Of a stretch of 64,000 bases of DNA, positions 9,021-19,868 are shown piece after piece. The DNA is from Candidozyma auris. Its lineage: Eukaryota > Ascomycota > Pichiomycetes > Serinales > Metschnikowiaceae. The stretch is from assembly GCF_003013715.1 (NCBI RefSeq), contig NC_072814.1:496001-560000 (forward strand), in the 5' to 3' direction. A program made the translations under genes and the position numbers. Under the pieces are notes generated by a model. It made no database searches, was not told the origin of the DNA, and worked only from the letters and a program-made list of their open reading frames with translations. Within the stretch, counting starts at the first letter, position 1. Every line of letters starts with the position of its first letter.

Positions 9021-11405
9021 ATGTCTGTCTTTGATTACATTGCAAATGCATGCTCTTCCTTGCCCTCTGCGGTTCCAGCTGCAGCAAAAGTGTACAAGGA
9101 TGATTGCATGTATTCGTTTGACACTCCAGAGAACAACGAGTTTGGGTTAGATGTGTGCATGTCATGTTACCAAGCGTTCGCCAGAGCGCCACAGAAAAAT
9201 TATACATCTGAACATTACTCTGAGAAGCGTCATCCGCTCTATGTGAACATCAAGAAGACTTTGAAGCCGGAAAGTGAGAGGCTCAAGAAAGACTCGGATG
9301 ATTTGTCTATGGAATCAGAGGAGTCCAAGACAAAACAACCGAAGCTTGAAATACCTGAACAAAAAGAGACGGATCTATTTAACATCAACACATGCATATA
9401 CGTTGCCCCTTTGGATCAGTCGACTTCCATAGAGGACTCGCCAGAGACTGCTAGACTGCTTGCGAACCTGATCCTTTCAGCCAATTCGGCTGAAAAGAAC
9501 GATGAAATCAAAGCCTGGGAAAATGAAGTGTACCCATGTGAACACTCCACCGATATTGAGTGTGACAAGGTGGCGGTGGAGCTCAAAAAATGCGCCATGT
9601 GTGATTTGCAAGAGAACTTGTGGCTCTGCTTAACTTGTGGAGCCGTCGGTTGTGGGCGTCAGCAGTTCGGCTCTGACATCAAGGGCAACTCTCATGCATT
9701 GAAGCACTATGACGACTCGGGCCATGCTGTGGCAGTGAAGTTAGGGTCCCTATCAGCTGACGATGAGGACAATTGTGACTGCTACTGTTACAAGTGTAAT
9801 GACGAGGTGAAGGTTCCAAATTTGGCTGAGAAGCTCTTGAACTTTGATATCGACTTGCGTAGCGCCGTCAAGACAGAAAAGAATCTCGTTGAGTTGAATC
9901 TTGATAGGAACATGAACTGGCAGTTCAACCTAGATGGCAACGATGGTGAGCTTCTAACACCCGTTTTTGGACCAGGATTGACTGGCTTGCAAAACTTGGG
10001 CAACTCTTGCTATTTAAATTCGACTGTACAAGCCTTATTCAGCTTCCCTAGCTACCGGCACTTCTTTTCTCAATTAGAATTTGACAAACTGGTAAAGGAT
10101 CCAGCTGCTGACTTGCGTTCTCAAATGATCAAGTTGTATGATGGGTTATCATCGGGGAGATATTCAAAACCCAATGAACTCAAAGGCGATAATTATCAAT
10201 GGGGCTTAAAACCTACGACTTTCAAGAGCCACATTGGCGCCGACCACTATGAATTTAAAACAAACAAGCAGCAAGATGCTAACGAGTTTCTTCTCTATCT
10301 AATTGACAAGCTAGACAAAGAGTTCGGCTTAAGTTTGAATAAAGATTTCAAGTTTTTGCTTGGAAGTAAGTTGATCTGCTCCGAGTGCCACAATGGGACG
10401 ATGTCGGAAGAGCTAGTTGATAATGTGTCAGTCGCCCTAAATGCTCATGTCATCGGAATGGATGAAGATGGCAAGAAGCAGTACAGAGAAGTTGATTTGA
10501 ACGAATGTTTCTCGAATACCTTCGACACCGAGCGAATTGATGGATACCAATGCGACACCTGTGGCAAGAAAACCACAGCTTTCAAAACGAGTGGCTTCAC
10601 CACATATCCTCAAAACCTAATTGTCAATGCACAGAGAATTCAGCTTGAGAACTGGGTTCCGGTGAAGGTTGATGTTCCTATTTCCCTTCCAGAACAACTT
10701 GATCTAGGGGCGTTCAAGTCGCCGAAATTCGAGAATGGAGAAAGGGAGATCGAGAAGGATGCACAAAAGGAAAGCGACACTAAATTCATCCCTAATGCAG
10801 GGGCCTTTGAACAATTGCAAGCCATGGGTTTTCCTGAAGTTCGGTGTATCAAGGGTCTTTATCACACCGGCAATACTAATGCAGAGGATGCTATGAACTG
10901 GCTTTTCGCCCACATGGAAGATCCTGACATTGATGAGCCATTTGATCCCGCAGAGACAGGACAGACAAATATTGCGGGACCTAGGGAGCCTGATACAGAG
11001 AGCATCAATAATCTTGTAGCCATGGGCTTCAGCGCTCAGCTTGCCAAGAAGGCTCTTGTTGTCAATTCCAACGATGTGAATGCCGCCGTTGAATGGCTCT
11101 TCAATAACCCTGATGATGATGGCGTCATTGAAGACAGCAAGCCTGTGGTGAATATACAGAGAGAGACAGAGGAGTTGAAGCAGGCGTTGCTAGGGGAAGC
11201 TACGAAGCCTCAAACAGCATCCTACGAGCTAAAGGCTGTCATATGCCACAAGGGCAACTCACCCCATACAGGTCATTACGTTGTGTTTATCAAGCACGAA
11301 GGGGAGTGGGTGTTGTTTAATGACGAAAAAGTCGTGAAGTGCCAGCAAACGAGCTTAAAAGATATGGTCAATTGCGGTTATGTGTATTTTTTCGCTAAAG
11401 TATGA
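9021..11405 (+). CDS. UBP14: Ubiquitin-specific protease Ubp14 (isopeptidase T / USP5 type)
   Basis: The protein has 794 residues and dismantles free, unanchored ubiquitin chains to feed the ubiquitin pool. A degenerate N-terminal zinc-finger-like segment (FDTPENNEFGLDVCMSCYQAF) is followed by a ZnF-UBP domain at about 173-245, which grips the ubiquitin C-terminal GlyGly. The Cys box GLQNLGNSCYLNSTVQALF carries catalytic Cys330. Two UBA domains lie near 595-633 and 661-697 (GFPEVRC, GFSAQLAKKAL). The His box HTGHYVVFIKHEGEW is near residue 750. The frame is open upstream to 8889 but only from a GTG; the first ATG is 9021, and its product aligns with the N-termini of Ubp14 and USP5, so I start there. 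Confidence 0.95.
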   Translation: MSVFDYIANACSSLPSAVPAAAKVYKDDCMYSFDTPENNEFGLDVCMSCYQAFARAPQKNYTSEHYSEKRHPLYVNIKKTLKPESERLKKDSDDLSMESEESKTKQPKLEIPEQKETDLFNINTCIYVAPLDQSTSIEDSPETARLLANLILSANSAEKNDEIKAWENEVYPCEHSTDIECDKVAVELKKCAMCDLQENLWLCLTCGAVGCGRQQFGSDIKGNSHALKHYDDSGHAVAVKLGSLSADDEDNCDCYCYKCNDEVKVPNLAEKLLNFDIDLRSAVKTEKNLVELNLDRNMNWQFNLDGNDGELLTPVFGPGLTGLQNLGNSCYLNSTVQALFSFPSYRHFFSQLEFDKLVKDPAADLRSQMIKLYDGLSSGRYSKPNELKGDNYQWGLKPTTFKSHIGADHYEFKTNKQQDANEFLLYLIDKLDKEFGLSLNKDFKFLLGSKLICSECHNGTMSEELVDNVSVALNAHVIGMDEDGKKQYREVDLNECFSNTFDTERIDGYQCDTCGKKTTAFKTSGFTTYPQNLIVNAQRIQLENWVPVKVDVPISLPEQLDLGAFKSPKFENGEREIEKDAQKESDTKFIPNAGAFEQLQAMGFPEVRCIKGLYHTGNTNAEDAMNWLFAHMEDPDIDEPFDPAETGQTNIAGPREPDTESINNLVAMGFSAQLAKKALVVNSNDVNAAVEWLFNNPDDDGVIEDSKPVVNIQRETEELKQALLGEATKPQTASYELKAVICHKGNSPHTGHYVVFIKHEGEWVLFNDEKVVKCQQTSLKDMVNCGYVYFFAKV

Positions 11406-11416
11406 ATGCGCGCTGT

Positions 11417-11683
11417 TCATTGATGGAGCCAACACCTGTTACTCATTATGTAGTGCATATTGAACTGCCCACAATCTTCGATGTATTGAGAACGAATCAC
11501 AGCCAAGGAATTGGTCAGATACAATCGAAATGGAATAGAATGTACATTGAGCAGGATAATCACAGAAAAGTACACAAGCAGCAAGAAGGGCTCTTTGTTT
11601 GCATCAATGTGGTCAATTTGTTTCCGCCCACCATGAGGTCCTCCAAGTCCGAGGCGTGCACCTAAGCTGATGGACAGAAGCAT
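11417..11683 (-). CDS. Small hypothetical protein with one predicted membrane segment
   Basis: An 88-codon ATG-initiated frame between the end of UBP14 and the start of ARO3. It reads as a Gly-rich start (LGARLGLGGPHGGRKQ), a short charged stretch, then a hydrophobic segment (PFLLLVYFSVIILLNVHSI) and a Cys-containing tail. The stop is 11 bp past the UBP14 stop, tail to tail. I do not recognise it. I looked for an upstream exon on the minus strand and saw no GTATGT or GTAAGT donor. An 87-codon plus-strand frame covers the same bases, so one or both may be chance. Confidence 0.3.
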   Translation of the reverse strand: MLLSISLGARLGLGGPHGGRKQIDHIDANKEPFLLLVYFSVIILLNVHSIPFRLYLTNSLAVIRSQYIEDCGQFNMHYIMSNRCWLHQ

Positions 11684-11782
11684 GCCCAGTGCGAATACTC
11701 ATATTCCAGTGTGTGTCATAATTTTCTTCACCTTTTTTCAAGAATCCACAAAAGTTTCACTTTTTCACGAAGTCGAGACACT

Positions 11783-12988
<1,206 letters not shown>

Positions 12989-13056
12989 ATAGGGAAGTTG
13001 TACAAAGTACTATTATTGCAGTCCGATAAGAAATAAAATTTTGTCTGATTTCGAAC

Positions 13057-14739
13057 CTATACTTTTCCTTCATTCATCATCTCGATCTCCATCATTTGCA
13101 GCGAAACTATTTGAGTCAATTCAGGGATGAGTTCTGTTCTTTCCTCGATTGTCTTAAAAGTCTTCTTTCCCCTGCAGTACCAATACAATATAACGTAAGC
13201 CGTAAAAACAGCAATGACAGCACAAACGTAGTTCATGTTACCTGCGGTGACCGGCATCACGGGTGGTAGACTGTAGAAGACAACTGCAAACACAGTCCAC
13301 AAAACCACGACAATGTTACAAATCAACCCAATCTTGCCAGTCCAGAAAGGTCCGTGGGAAATATTGCTTCTTCCTCTACACAACATGAAGACGATGGGGA
13401 TGGAGTATGAAATCAACAAGAACAGAATGCACCCAATAACAACAGCGTTGTACGCTGTAGTTGATGCCATGTAGATACAACCAATGATTGCACACCAACC
13501 GCAAGACATGAGATGTGCATACACGGGAACTCCTGTTCTAGAGACTTTTGACCACCATCTAGACCCTGGCAATCCGTTGTCTCTGGCGAAGGACCAACAG
13601 AGACGAGCCTGCCAGGTATGGGATGAGATGTTACACCCGACGAGCGTAAGCACGAAAAAGCATCCCAAGACAATGGCTCCACCCCTGTTTCCTATAGCCT
13701 GATGACATATGTCCAAAATCGGGGCACCGATGTTTGATTTAAGTATATCATCGAGATTTCTTATGGAAAAAAACATCGCAATGACATAGATGAACGAAGT
13801 GAAGAATCCTATAAGCACAGTCCCAATAATTGCCTTGGGGATATCAGTCTCGGGCGTTAGCGTTTCTTCGGCAAGATGAGTAGCAGCGTCAAGACAACTG
13901 AAAGACCAGTTTGGGTTGATCAATCCAACTATGAACGCAATACCAGAAGAAGACCAGCCGGTTCCATTGCTGAAGTCTGAAAAGACAAAGCTTGCAGACT
14001 GATAATGGCCTGAGCTTTTGGCGAGCACGGTGATCGTTATCACTACGAATGAAAGCAAAGACACATACAAGGCCGATTGCGAGATCATTGGGAGAGGCTT
14101 CTCCCACATGTTGAACACCATTAGAATAATATTCAAAATCTCGTAGGTAATAAAAATTGCCCACCTAGGTGGAGCATCTGTATTGCCAGAGCCAAGGTAA
14201 TAAAGTCCAACGATAGCTTGCCCTAAAGTAATGGTGACGGAGGCACTAGTGAAGACAGAGCCAGCCCAAGCATAAGCACCACACATATACGAAGCTATAG
14301 GGGCATATTTGCGTGGTGCCAACTTCATCGTCCAATAATATTGACCACCAGCGTTTGGCATAGCACTTGCAAGCTCCGATAGAGAGATGGCTACCGCCAG
14401 TGAAACACATGCTATTATGACGATACCATAAACAATCATCATTGGCCCACCGCTGGAAATTCCTGTGACCAAGGAGCCAGAAATGCCGCACCATGAGTTG
14501 GTGAGACCGAAACCACATCCTAAGAGCGCCAAAGTGGAGAAGTTTCTTCGTAATTCAGGTTTGTAGCCGGATTGGGCCACAAGCGCTAGGTTAGCTTGGG
14601 CCTCTTTATAACTAAGTTCATGTCGTGAGATTGGAGATTTGAATTCGTGGATTTCACCAACTCCTATCGACAGGTTTCTCGATGAAACCGTCTGAATTTT
14701 TGTGGACTCTGGATGCTTTCCCTTAATGGAGGGAGACAT
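13057..14739 (-). CDS. HNM1: Choline/ethanolamine-type permease of the APC superfamily (Hnm1-like)
   Basis: A 560-residue polytopic plasma-membrane transporter with about 12 hydrophobic segments. It aligns almost end to end with S. cerevisiae Hnm1: the N-terminal LRRNFSTLALLGCGFGLTNSW and GISSGGPMMIVYGI, then AFIVGLINPNWSFSCLDAATH, SHTWQARLCWSFARDNGLPG, and the final VMPVTAGNMNYVCAVI. It should import choline for phosphatidylcholine synthesis, though other fungal paralogues carry related amines or polyamines. Upstream in-frame codons are not ATG; the first ATG is 14739 (MSPSIKGKHPES). The cytosolic N-terminus is Ser/Lys-rich. It lies tail to tail with ARO3, 68 bp apart. Confidence 0.88.
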   Translation of the reverse strand: MSPSIKGKHPESTKIQTVSSRNLSIGVGEIHEFKSPISRHELSYKEAQANLALVAQSGYKPELRRNFSTLALLGCGFGLTNSWCGISGSLVTGISSGGPMMIVYGIVIIACVSLAVAISLSELASAMPNAGGQYYWTMKLAPRKYAPIASYMCGAYAWAGSVFTSASVTITLGQAIVGLYYLGSGNTDAPPRWAIFITYEILNIILMVFNMWEKPLPMISQSALYVSLLSFVVITITVLAKSSGHYQSASFVFSDFSNGTGWSSSGIAFIVGLINPNWSFSCLDAATHLAEETLTPETDIPKAIIGTVLIGFFTSFIYVIAMFFSIRNLDDILKSNIGAPILDICHQAIGNRGGAIVLGCFFVLTLVGCNISSHTWQARLCWSFARDNGLPGSRWWSKVSRTGVPVYAHLMSCGWCAIIGCIYMASTTAYNAVVIGCILFLLISYSIPIVFMLCRGRSNISHGPFWTGKIGLICNIVVVLWTVFAVVFYSLPPVMPVTAGNMNYVCAVIAVFTAYVILYWYCRGKKTFKTIEERTELIPELTQIVSLQMMEIEMMNEGKV

Positions 14740-15118
14740 TGTTGTAACTTTCAATTCAGATGGTCAGCAAGTCATTGGAATGCAATCAAAGCAGCTTATA
14801 ATCATTTCCTCCAGATATGTCATGACGGCAATTTATCGTCGAAGTCTGAAAAAAGATAGTATGAAAGATAAGATAATGCTGAGACGGTACATAAAACGCG
14901 CCTGTCTATGCGGGCACAGGATCTCTGCGCCTAATGCGGAAAGATAACTCGATGCACCCACAAAATGTGGGCACAAACCGTGCTCTAGCGAAACGTAATA
15001 CTTTTGCAGATCCCTCATTGGCGAGGAATCGATTAGGATGCACAAGAACAACGAAATTGATAAAATCATAGCACCGTATGCAAATCAATCGGGGTAGATC
15101 GTAATCTTAATTCAGGGT
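14740..15118. other. HNM1 promoter region, no gene seen
   Basis: A 379 bp spacer between the HNM1 start and the end of the MATE gene. It contains one copy of the variant motif TTTGTGCCCA (HNM1-oriented, near 14964-14973), also seen near DHR1 and DPB4. I see no credible ORF or RNA gene. Confidence 0.5.
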
Positions 15119-16897
15119 CTAAAATTCTAAATCGCTGTCAGTTTCGTTTAGAAAGCCAGCCTTCATGAGAATGGCATCCCAGTCACACCATAGAATGTAG
15201 ACTGTCTCACTCAAGCCTATGAGAACCATACCACTACCAATACCAATCCACAAACCAAATAGTTTGAGATCTAGAACCTCGCTGAGGACAAGCGCTAATG
15301 GCAAGCCAAATGCATAGTACGAGAGGAAGTTGATAACTCCCCCAATTTTTTGCTGACCTTGAGCTCTGAGGATACCACTGGCGACTGAAGCAGTGCCATC
15401 AAAGATTTGTAGGATGGAAACAAGTGGATTAAGGAGACGCTCAATAAGGTCAACTACCTCCTCATCTTTCGTGAAGAGGCGTGCAAGAAAATCTCTTGCT
15501 GTCCATAAAACAATACAATTTAAAGCGGCAGTAGCCAAGCCCAAAATGAGACTCATGTTGGTTGCCTTCTTCGCTGAGTAGATGTTTTGACCACCGATAA
15601 AATTAGCAATTCGTGTGGATGCAGCGATACTGACAGCGAAAGGCACCATATAAGTAAGAGAAGCAATCGAGCCAACGGCACTTTGAGCAGCTAATTCTAC
15701 TGTACCAAAGTACAGCGCAAACAATGTCATGATCTCGTAGGCAACGTACTCAGACTCAAGCATAACGATACCTGGGACGGCTAAATGTGATAACTGTCCC
15801 CATTTCTTAAACAATTCACAAAAGGAGCAGAAACCGTTCCAGCACTGTTTTCCATCGATGAAAATTGTATAGAGGACTAGCAAAACGTCCATGATCCAAA
15901 AATTAATTACGGTTGCAATTGGGGCACCGGCGTAGCCAATACCGTACTTCTTGTTCCACACGAGGAACCAGGAAAGGAATATATTTAGTGGGGCGCTAAC
16001 GAAAAGAACACCGGTACCGGCCTCAAAGATGCCCTGTGCTTGCAAGAAACGTTTAAAGCATTCAAAGAAAATGTACGCAGGGCCACCCAAAATGAAAATT
16101 CTCAAGAATTGAGTAGTAAGTTGGAGTACCTCCTGCTCCTGAATTACATACTGCAACAAGTAGTGAGAATTCCACCAGAACAATGCAACAGGGACATAGA
16201 TGAGCATGGAGAACATGAGACATCTTTGCACATGCACAGAAACCATTTCCAAGTTACCAGCTCCATATGCTTGGGGACAAAGCGTGTCTAGAGCAGTCGC
16301 AATGCCCTCGAATATAGCCAACGAAATGGTGGAGGTCATGGATCCCAAAGATACAGCCGCCAATTCATTTTTGCCCAAATGGCCCACCACCAACAAACAC
16401 ACAATGGAGAAAAAATGCTCAAGCACAAAGGTTACTATAAGCGGAACAGAGTACCTGAAGAGCATGCGACCCTCCCTCGAGTAATTTGTCCGCAACCTAC
16501 CAAAGTCCTCAGCACCAACCATGAGTCCAGCTTTGGTGGAGTGTCGGGATGCATATGAATGTCTATCTGGATCATCGTTGTCGTTGATGGCAGAGTAACG
16601 TCTAGCGTGCTCTTCCTGGAGCCAGGAATGGAAGGACTCCTGATCCTCGGAAGTCGGAACAGAACTAAGGGAAGATGGCAAAGATCGCGAGGAGCTGATG
16701 CTTGCAATATCACTGGCATCATCCTGGCTCAAAAAAACCGAGCCAGACTCATCTAACGAAAGGAAAGACCTCTGGTCATCACCTCCACCGTACGAAAAAA
16801 GGGGATAGTTCGTAGACGGGGGAATGTAGAGACGTCGCCTTCTGTTGCTATAAGTATTGGGGTTGGCAAGTTGGTTGACAACTTGCGATAAAACCAT
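15119..16897 (-). CDS. MATE-family multidrug/toxin efflux transporter (Erc1-like)
   Basis: A 592-residue protein. The first ~145 residues are hydrophilic, Ser-rich and probably cytosolic (short runs such as SSRSLPSSLSS). About 12 hydrophobic segments follow, beginning near YSVPLIVTFVLEHFFSIV. MATE hallmarks include GMTSTIS-like helix 2 residues (SLGSMTSTISLAIFEGIATALDTLCPQAYGAG, split over two helices), the internal pseudo-repeat LAAQSAVGSIASLTYMVPFA, and FDGTASVASGILRAQGQQKIG. These carriers exchange H+ or Na+ for organic cations. S. cerevisiae relatives are Erc1 and YDR338C; I cannot tell which is orthologous, so I give no symbol. The ATG at 16897 is the first in frame. Confidence 0.9.
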   Translation of the reverse strand: MVLSQVVNQLANPNTYSNRRRRLYIPPSTNYPLFSYGGGDDQRSFLSLDESGSVFLSQDDASDIASISSSRSLPSSLSSVPTSEDQESFHSWLQEEHARRYSAINDNDDPDRHSYASRHSTKAGLMVGAEDFGRLRTNYSREGRMLFRYSVPLIVTFVLEHFFSIVCLLVVGHLGKNELAAVSLGSMTSTISLAIFEGIATALDTLCPQAYGAGNLEMVSVHVQRCLMFSMLIYVPVALFWWNSHYLLQYVIQEQEVLQLTTQFLRIFILGGPAYIFFECFKRFLQAQGIFEAGTGVLFVSAPLNIFLSWFLVWNKKYGIGYAGAPIATVINFWIMDVLLVLYTIFIDGKQCWNGFCSFCELFKKWGQLSHLAVPGIVMLESEYVAYEIMTLFALYFGTVELAAQSAVGSIASLTYMVPFAVSIAASTRIANFIGGQNIYSAKKATNMSLILGLATAALNCIVLWTARDFLARLFTKDEEVVDLIERLLNPLVSILQIFDGTASVASGILRAQGQQKIGGVINFLSYYAFGLPLALVLSEVLDLKLFGLWIGIGSGMVLIGLSETVYILWCDWDAILMKAGFLNETDSDLEF

Positions 16898-17105
16898 GGT
16901 TGTATAATGTTATGAGGGTATAAGTGGTAGTGGTTATTTAGTTGCGTAAGTAGTGCGATGCGCTTCTGCTCGTTTGTGGGTGGTACCACAATAATCAACG
17001 CTCTATATAGGATGTACACGCAATTATATCTACCTTTACGTCGTTAATTGCCATTTATTCCTTTTTGCTATTTCATGAAACATAATATGCTTGCCGCATT
17101 TACCT

Positions 17106-18443
17106 CTAGAACAACATCCATACGCCGCCAGATAAGGTCAACCCCAATACGATGGCGGTCAAAATGGCCGCACCTGCTCTATCCTTTGTTGCCACATCAA
17201 TGAGTTTACTGTTGACAGATGTGGACGTGTGGTTCCCAGCATCTGGAACAGACTTGGACGAGCCTCCATTATTCGAGGTGTATGGAGGGTGCTTGGTGGT
17301 GATCATACTCATGACGGTCTCCAAGGCGTTCATCTGCTCACCCAAGCCAAACAATCCGTCCCATCTGCCGATGTTCCAGTTTTGTCCACAAGTGATGCCG
17401 TCAGAACCACCAGAACAAGACGCAGCAGCACCCTTGGCACTAGGCGCCAACATCTCATTAGTGATGTGGTCGTATAACTCAGGAACCAAGGTTGCAGTCA
17501 AACCCAAGTTTCTTGCCAAGAGGGCAAGGAATGAACGCTGGTCATTGTTACATTTGCCCCATGGCGCACATGTAGATTCCGACAAGACAGAGTCATTATA
17601 GAAGTACTTGGAGGCATCCAAGATCTCCTCCACCCTAGTCTTCCATATAGCGTCCTCTGTAGCGTTGTAGAGGTAAGCACATCCTCCCAAGAATACACCG
17701 TAAATGTACGACCACTTGTGAACAGTCAAGTCTGTGCAGTTAGTCTGGTCGTCGGCACCATCATAGATGATAAACTCCTTTTCATCCGTCATGAAACCTA
17801 CACCCCACATCCAGTCCCAGATCTTCTCCGCTTGCTCTAGATACATTTCATCTTCGGTGAATCTGTACAAACGAGCGGCAATGTGGAAGAAACATCCGTT
17901 AGAAATGGAGTTCTTGTAGTTGTAACCCGAGTTCCACGTGAAGATCTGCCATCTCAACCCTCCATGGCAAGTGGTTGTATCCCAACGAGACAACATCTGG
18001 TTGTAGATCGACTGAGCCATCGACAACCACGAGTGGTCTTCGCTGTCGGTGAAGTTGCGCTCAGCAGCCTGAAGAAGCGTCAACCCCCAAACACCTTGGT
18101 CATCGTTACCTTCCGTCATACTCTGGTTGCTGGGCATGTAGTCGAACTTCGATCCTGCCTGATGCAACATGGCATCGAACAAAATCTCCTTGAATGTATC
18201 GTTGTCTGGTTTACAGAATTGGTGGTAGTCAATCCAGCCGCCAAACACTTCACCAGCTTGCCACCAATAGTAAGGTGCTGAGAACATTCCCACTGTTCCG
18301 CCGTGCTTGAGCCCTAAGTAGTAGTTCATGGCACCTTGCACGATCGCCTGTGCGGCGTCGCAGATCGACTCTTCCAGCTGAATGTCGATGCTTAGGGCCA
18401 TCGTAGTCAGTAGAAGCAGCACAGGAAAGAGCCACCACTTCAT
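17106..18443 (-). CDS. DFG5: GPI-anchored cell-wall GH76 alpha-1,6-mannanase/transglycosidase (Dfg5/Dcw1)
   Basis: A 445-residue glycosyl hydrolase family 76 protein with a signal peptide (about 1-18), needed in yeasts to move GPI-proteins from membrane to wall glucan. The catalytic Asp pair is intact in TEGNDDQGVWG (Asp114-Asp115). RWDTTTCHGGLRWQIFTWN and DQRSFLALLARNLG are family hallmarks. Several N-glycosylation sequons are present. The C-terminus is typical for GPI attachment: a small-residue region (SNNGGSS and an NSKL spacer), then a hydrophobic tail ending GGVWMLF. Dfg5 and Dcw1 are paralogues and I cannot separate them here, so the symbol is provisional. A GGGTGCA core (18542-18548) lies about 100 bp upstream. 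Confidence 0.9.
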   Translation of the reverse strand: MKWWLFPVLLLLTTMALSIDIQLEESICDAAQAIVQGAMNYYLGLKHGGTVGMFSAPYYWWQAGEVFGGWIDYHQFCKPDNDTFKEILFDAMLHQAGSKFDYMPSNQSMTEGNDDQGVWGLTLLQAAERNFTDSEDHSWLSMAQSIYNQMLSRWDTTTCHGGLRWQIFTWNSGYNYKNSISNGCFFHIAARLYRFTEDEMYLEQAEKIWDWMWGVGFMTDEKEFIIYDGADDQTNCTDLTVHKWSYIYGVFLGGCAYLYNATEDAIWKTRVEEILDASKYFYNDSVLSESTCAPWGKCNNDQRSFLALLARNLGLTATLVPELYDHITNEMLAPSAKGAAASCSGGSDGITCGQNWNIGRWDGLFGLGEQMNALETVMSMITTKHPPYTSNNGGSSKSVPDAGNHTSTSVNSKLIDVATKDRAGAAILTAIVLGLTLSGGVWMLF

Positions 18444-18789
18444 TTTCAGTTGTGTCGTAGATAAGTTGGTGGGTTAGATAAAAATAGTGGATAGTCGCGA
18501 AGTACTCACAGTTTGGCTATGTTAGTGTTGGTGGAAGGTGAGGGTGCAGGTCAGGCCCAAACACAGCCCTGGACAGATGCCAAGGTGGCAAGAAATTGGC
18601 ATACTATCGATCAATGTGGATTAAGAAAAACATCTAGACATACTTTTTACAATAAAAGTATGCTAAGACTTAAGTCACAGATAGAGGGTAAAAGGGACAG
18701 ATCGACTACCACGATGACATCATTCTCAGCTGCAGAAAAGAGGCTCTATTTATAGGCATATTTAGCTTAGCCTTGGGTTGGCTCGAAGC
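18444..18789. other. DFG5 promoter region, no gene seen
   Basis: A 346 bp spacer between the DFG5 start and the stop of the downstream HAD gene. It contains a partial match (GGGTGCA) to the recurrent upstream motif. The one frame here of any length begins inside non-conserved sequence and is not credible. Confidence 0.45.
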
Positions 18790-19749
18790 TTATTCCAATT
18801 CAAAAAGACGGAGCACTTCAGTTAAAGAGCTCACGGCCACTCTATTGTTGGCGATCATTACCATGTCGTCGCTGTCCAAGGAGTCGGCGGACTGCGCTTC
18901 AAAACAATCGTTACTCACAGAGGCTTTCTGAGGGCCGTTTCTGAAAAATACGCTTGTCTTGGGCCTGTCAATAAGAACACCGTTCCAGCCTGCCTTCACG
19001 GCGCCCACAAAGTCTTTCTCGTAACTATCGCCCACATGCCACAGATTTTCCAAAAACTCTTGCATCGAGAGCCTCGGCTCGTTTGCCTTGTCTATCTTGT
19101 ATAACTCACCCGCTATCGATCTAAAAAATGCTCGCTCAGGCTTTTCCGTTCCAAGATCATAAGATATGTACACGAAAGGGTTTTCAAAGTAACGGTCAAT
19201 GCCGAGGGACTTCATGATGGGAAATACTCTGTCGTCTGAATTCGAGGAGGCTATGATCCTCACGTTGTTTTTCCTTAACTTCTCGAGCGTGGGCTTCACA
19301 TCATCGAAGAGTATGTAAGCTTCCAGCGACGAGAAGTAGTCCACGAGACGATCACATAACTTAGCAGATTTCTCGTTCTCCAGGTAGTGGGGGAGTCCGT
19401 AGAGCTTCACTATGAGCTCCAGCCACCAGTCCTTGCAGTTGGTGATGTGGTCGCTGTATTTACCATAATTGGGAAAATCTATTAGCAATTCTTTATGCAC
19501 TTCTGGAAATTCTGCTTTTAGACTTTCAAGAGACTTGTCAATGCCAAACTCGTTTTTGGAGATCTCATAGTACAGCTCGGCGATCGGCTTTTTGGGCGTG
19601 TAGAGCGTACCCCAGAGATCAAATGATACAAATCGAGGTTTAGGAAACAGGCTGTCCGCTTGAGATTTAGCAATTCGATCTGGCTTCAATGGATCTGAGA
19701 TTAGCAGCAGACCACGCGTAATGAGGCGCCTGGAAAATGCTCTGAACAT
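18790..19749 (-). CDS. HAD-superfamily hydrolase-like protein, probable mitochondrial presequence
   Basis: 319 residues from the ATG at 19749. Upstream ATGs in the same frame (19836, 19872, 19896) would give a long atypical leader running towards or into the preceding gene. The 19749 start gives MFRAFSRRLITRGLLL, a basic amphipathic leader typical of mitochondrial import. HAD motifs: FDLWGTLY (nucleophile Asp), SSNSDDR (motif II Ser), GTEKPERAFF (motif III Lys) and HVGDSYEKDFVGAVKAGWNG (motif IV). The usual second Asp of DxD is Trp, as in dehalogenase-type members rather than phosphatases. It resembles the HDHD3/YMR130W (DPI35) group; substrate unknown. Codirectional with the Zn2Cys6 gene, 119 bp downstream of its stop. 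Confidence 0.8.
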   Translation of the reverse strand: MFRAFSRRLITRGLLLISDPLKPDRIAKSQADSLFPKPRFVSFDLWGTLYTPKKPIAELYYEISKNEFGIDKSLESLKAEFPEVHKELLIDFPNYGKYSDHITNCKDWWLELIVKLYGLPHYLENEKSAKLCDRLVDYFSSLEAYILFDDVKPTLEKLRKNNVRIIASSNSDDRVFPIMKSLGIDRYFENPFVYISYDLGTEKPERAFFRSIAGELYKIDKANEPRLSMQEFLENLWHVGDSYEKDFVGAVKAGWNGVLIDRPKTSVFFRNGPQKASVSNDCFEAQSADSLDSDDMVMIANNRVAVSSLTEVLRLFELE

Positions 19750-19868
19750 GTAGAGAGTAGACGCAGATATCAATCGAAGTAAAGTATTCCGCACTTCAAA
19801 ATGTATATACAGGCAACACACATATTTCGCAGCCATTTTGGCCTCCACACTGTCTCGAACTATGTATA

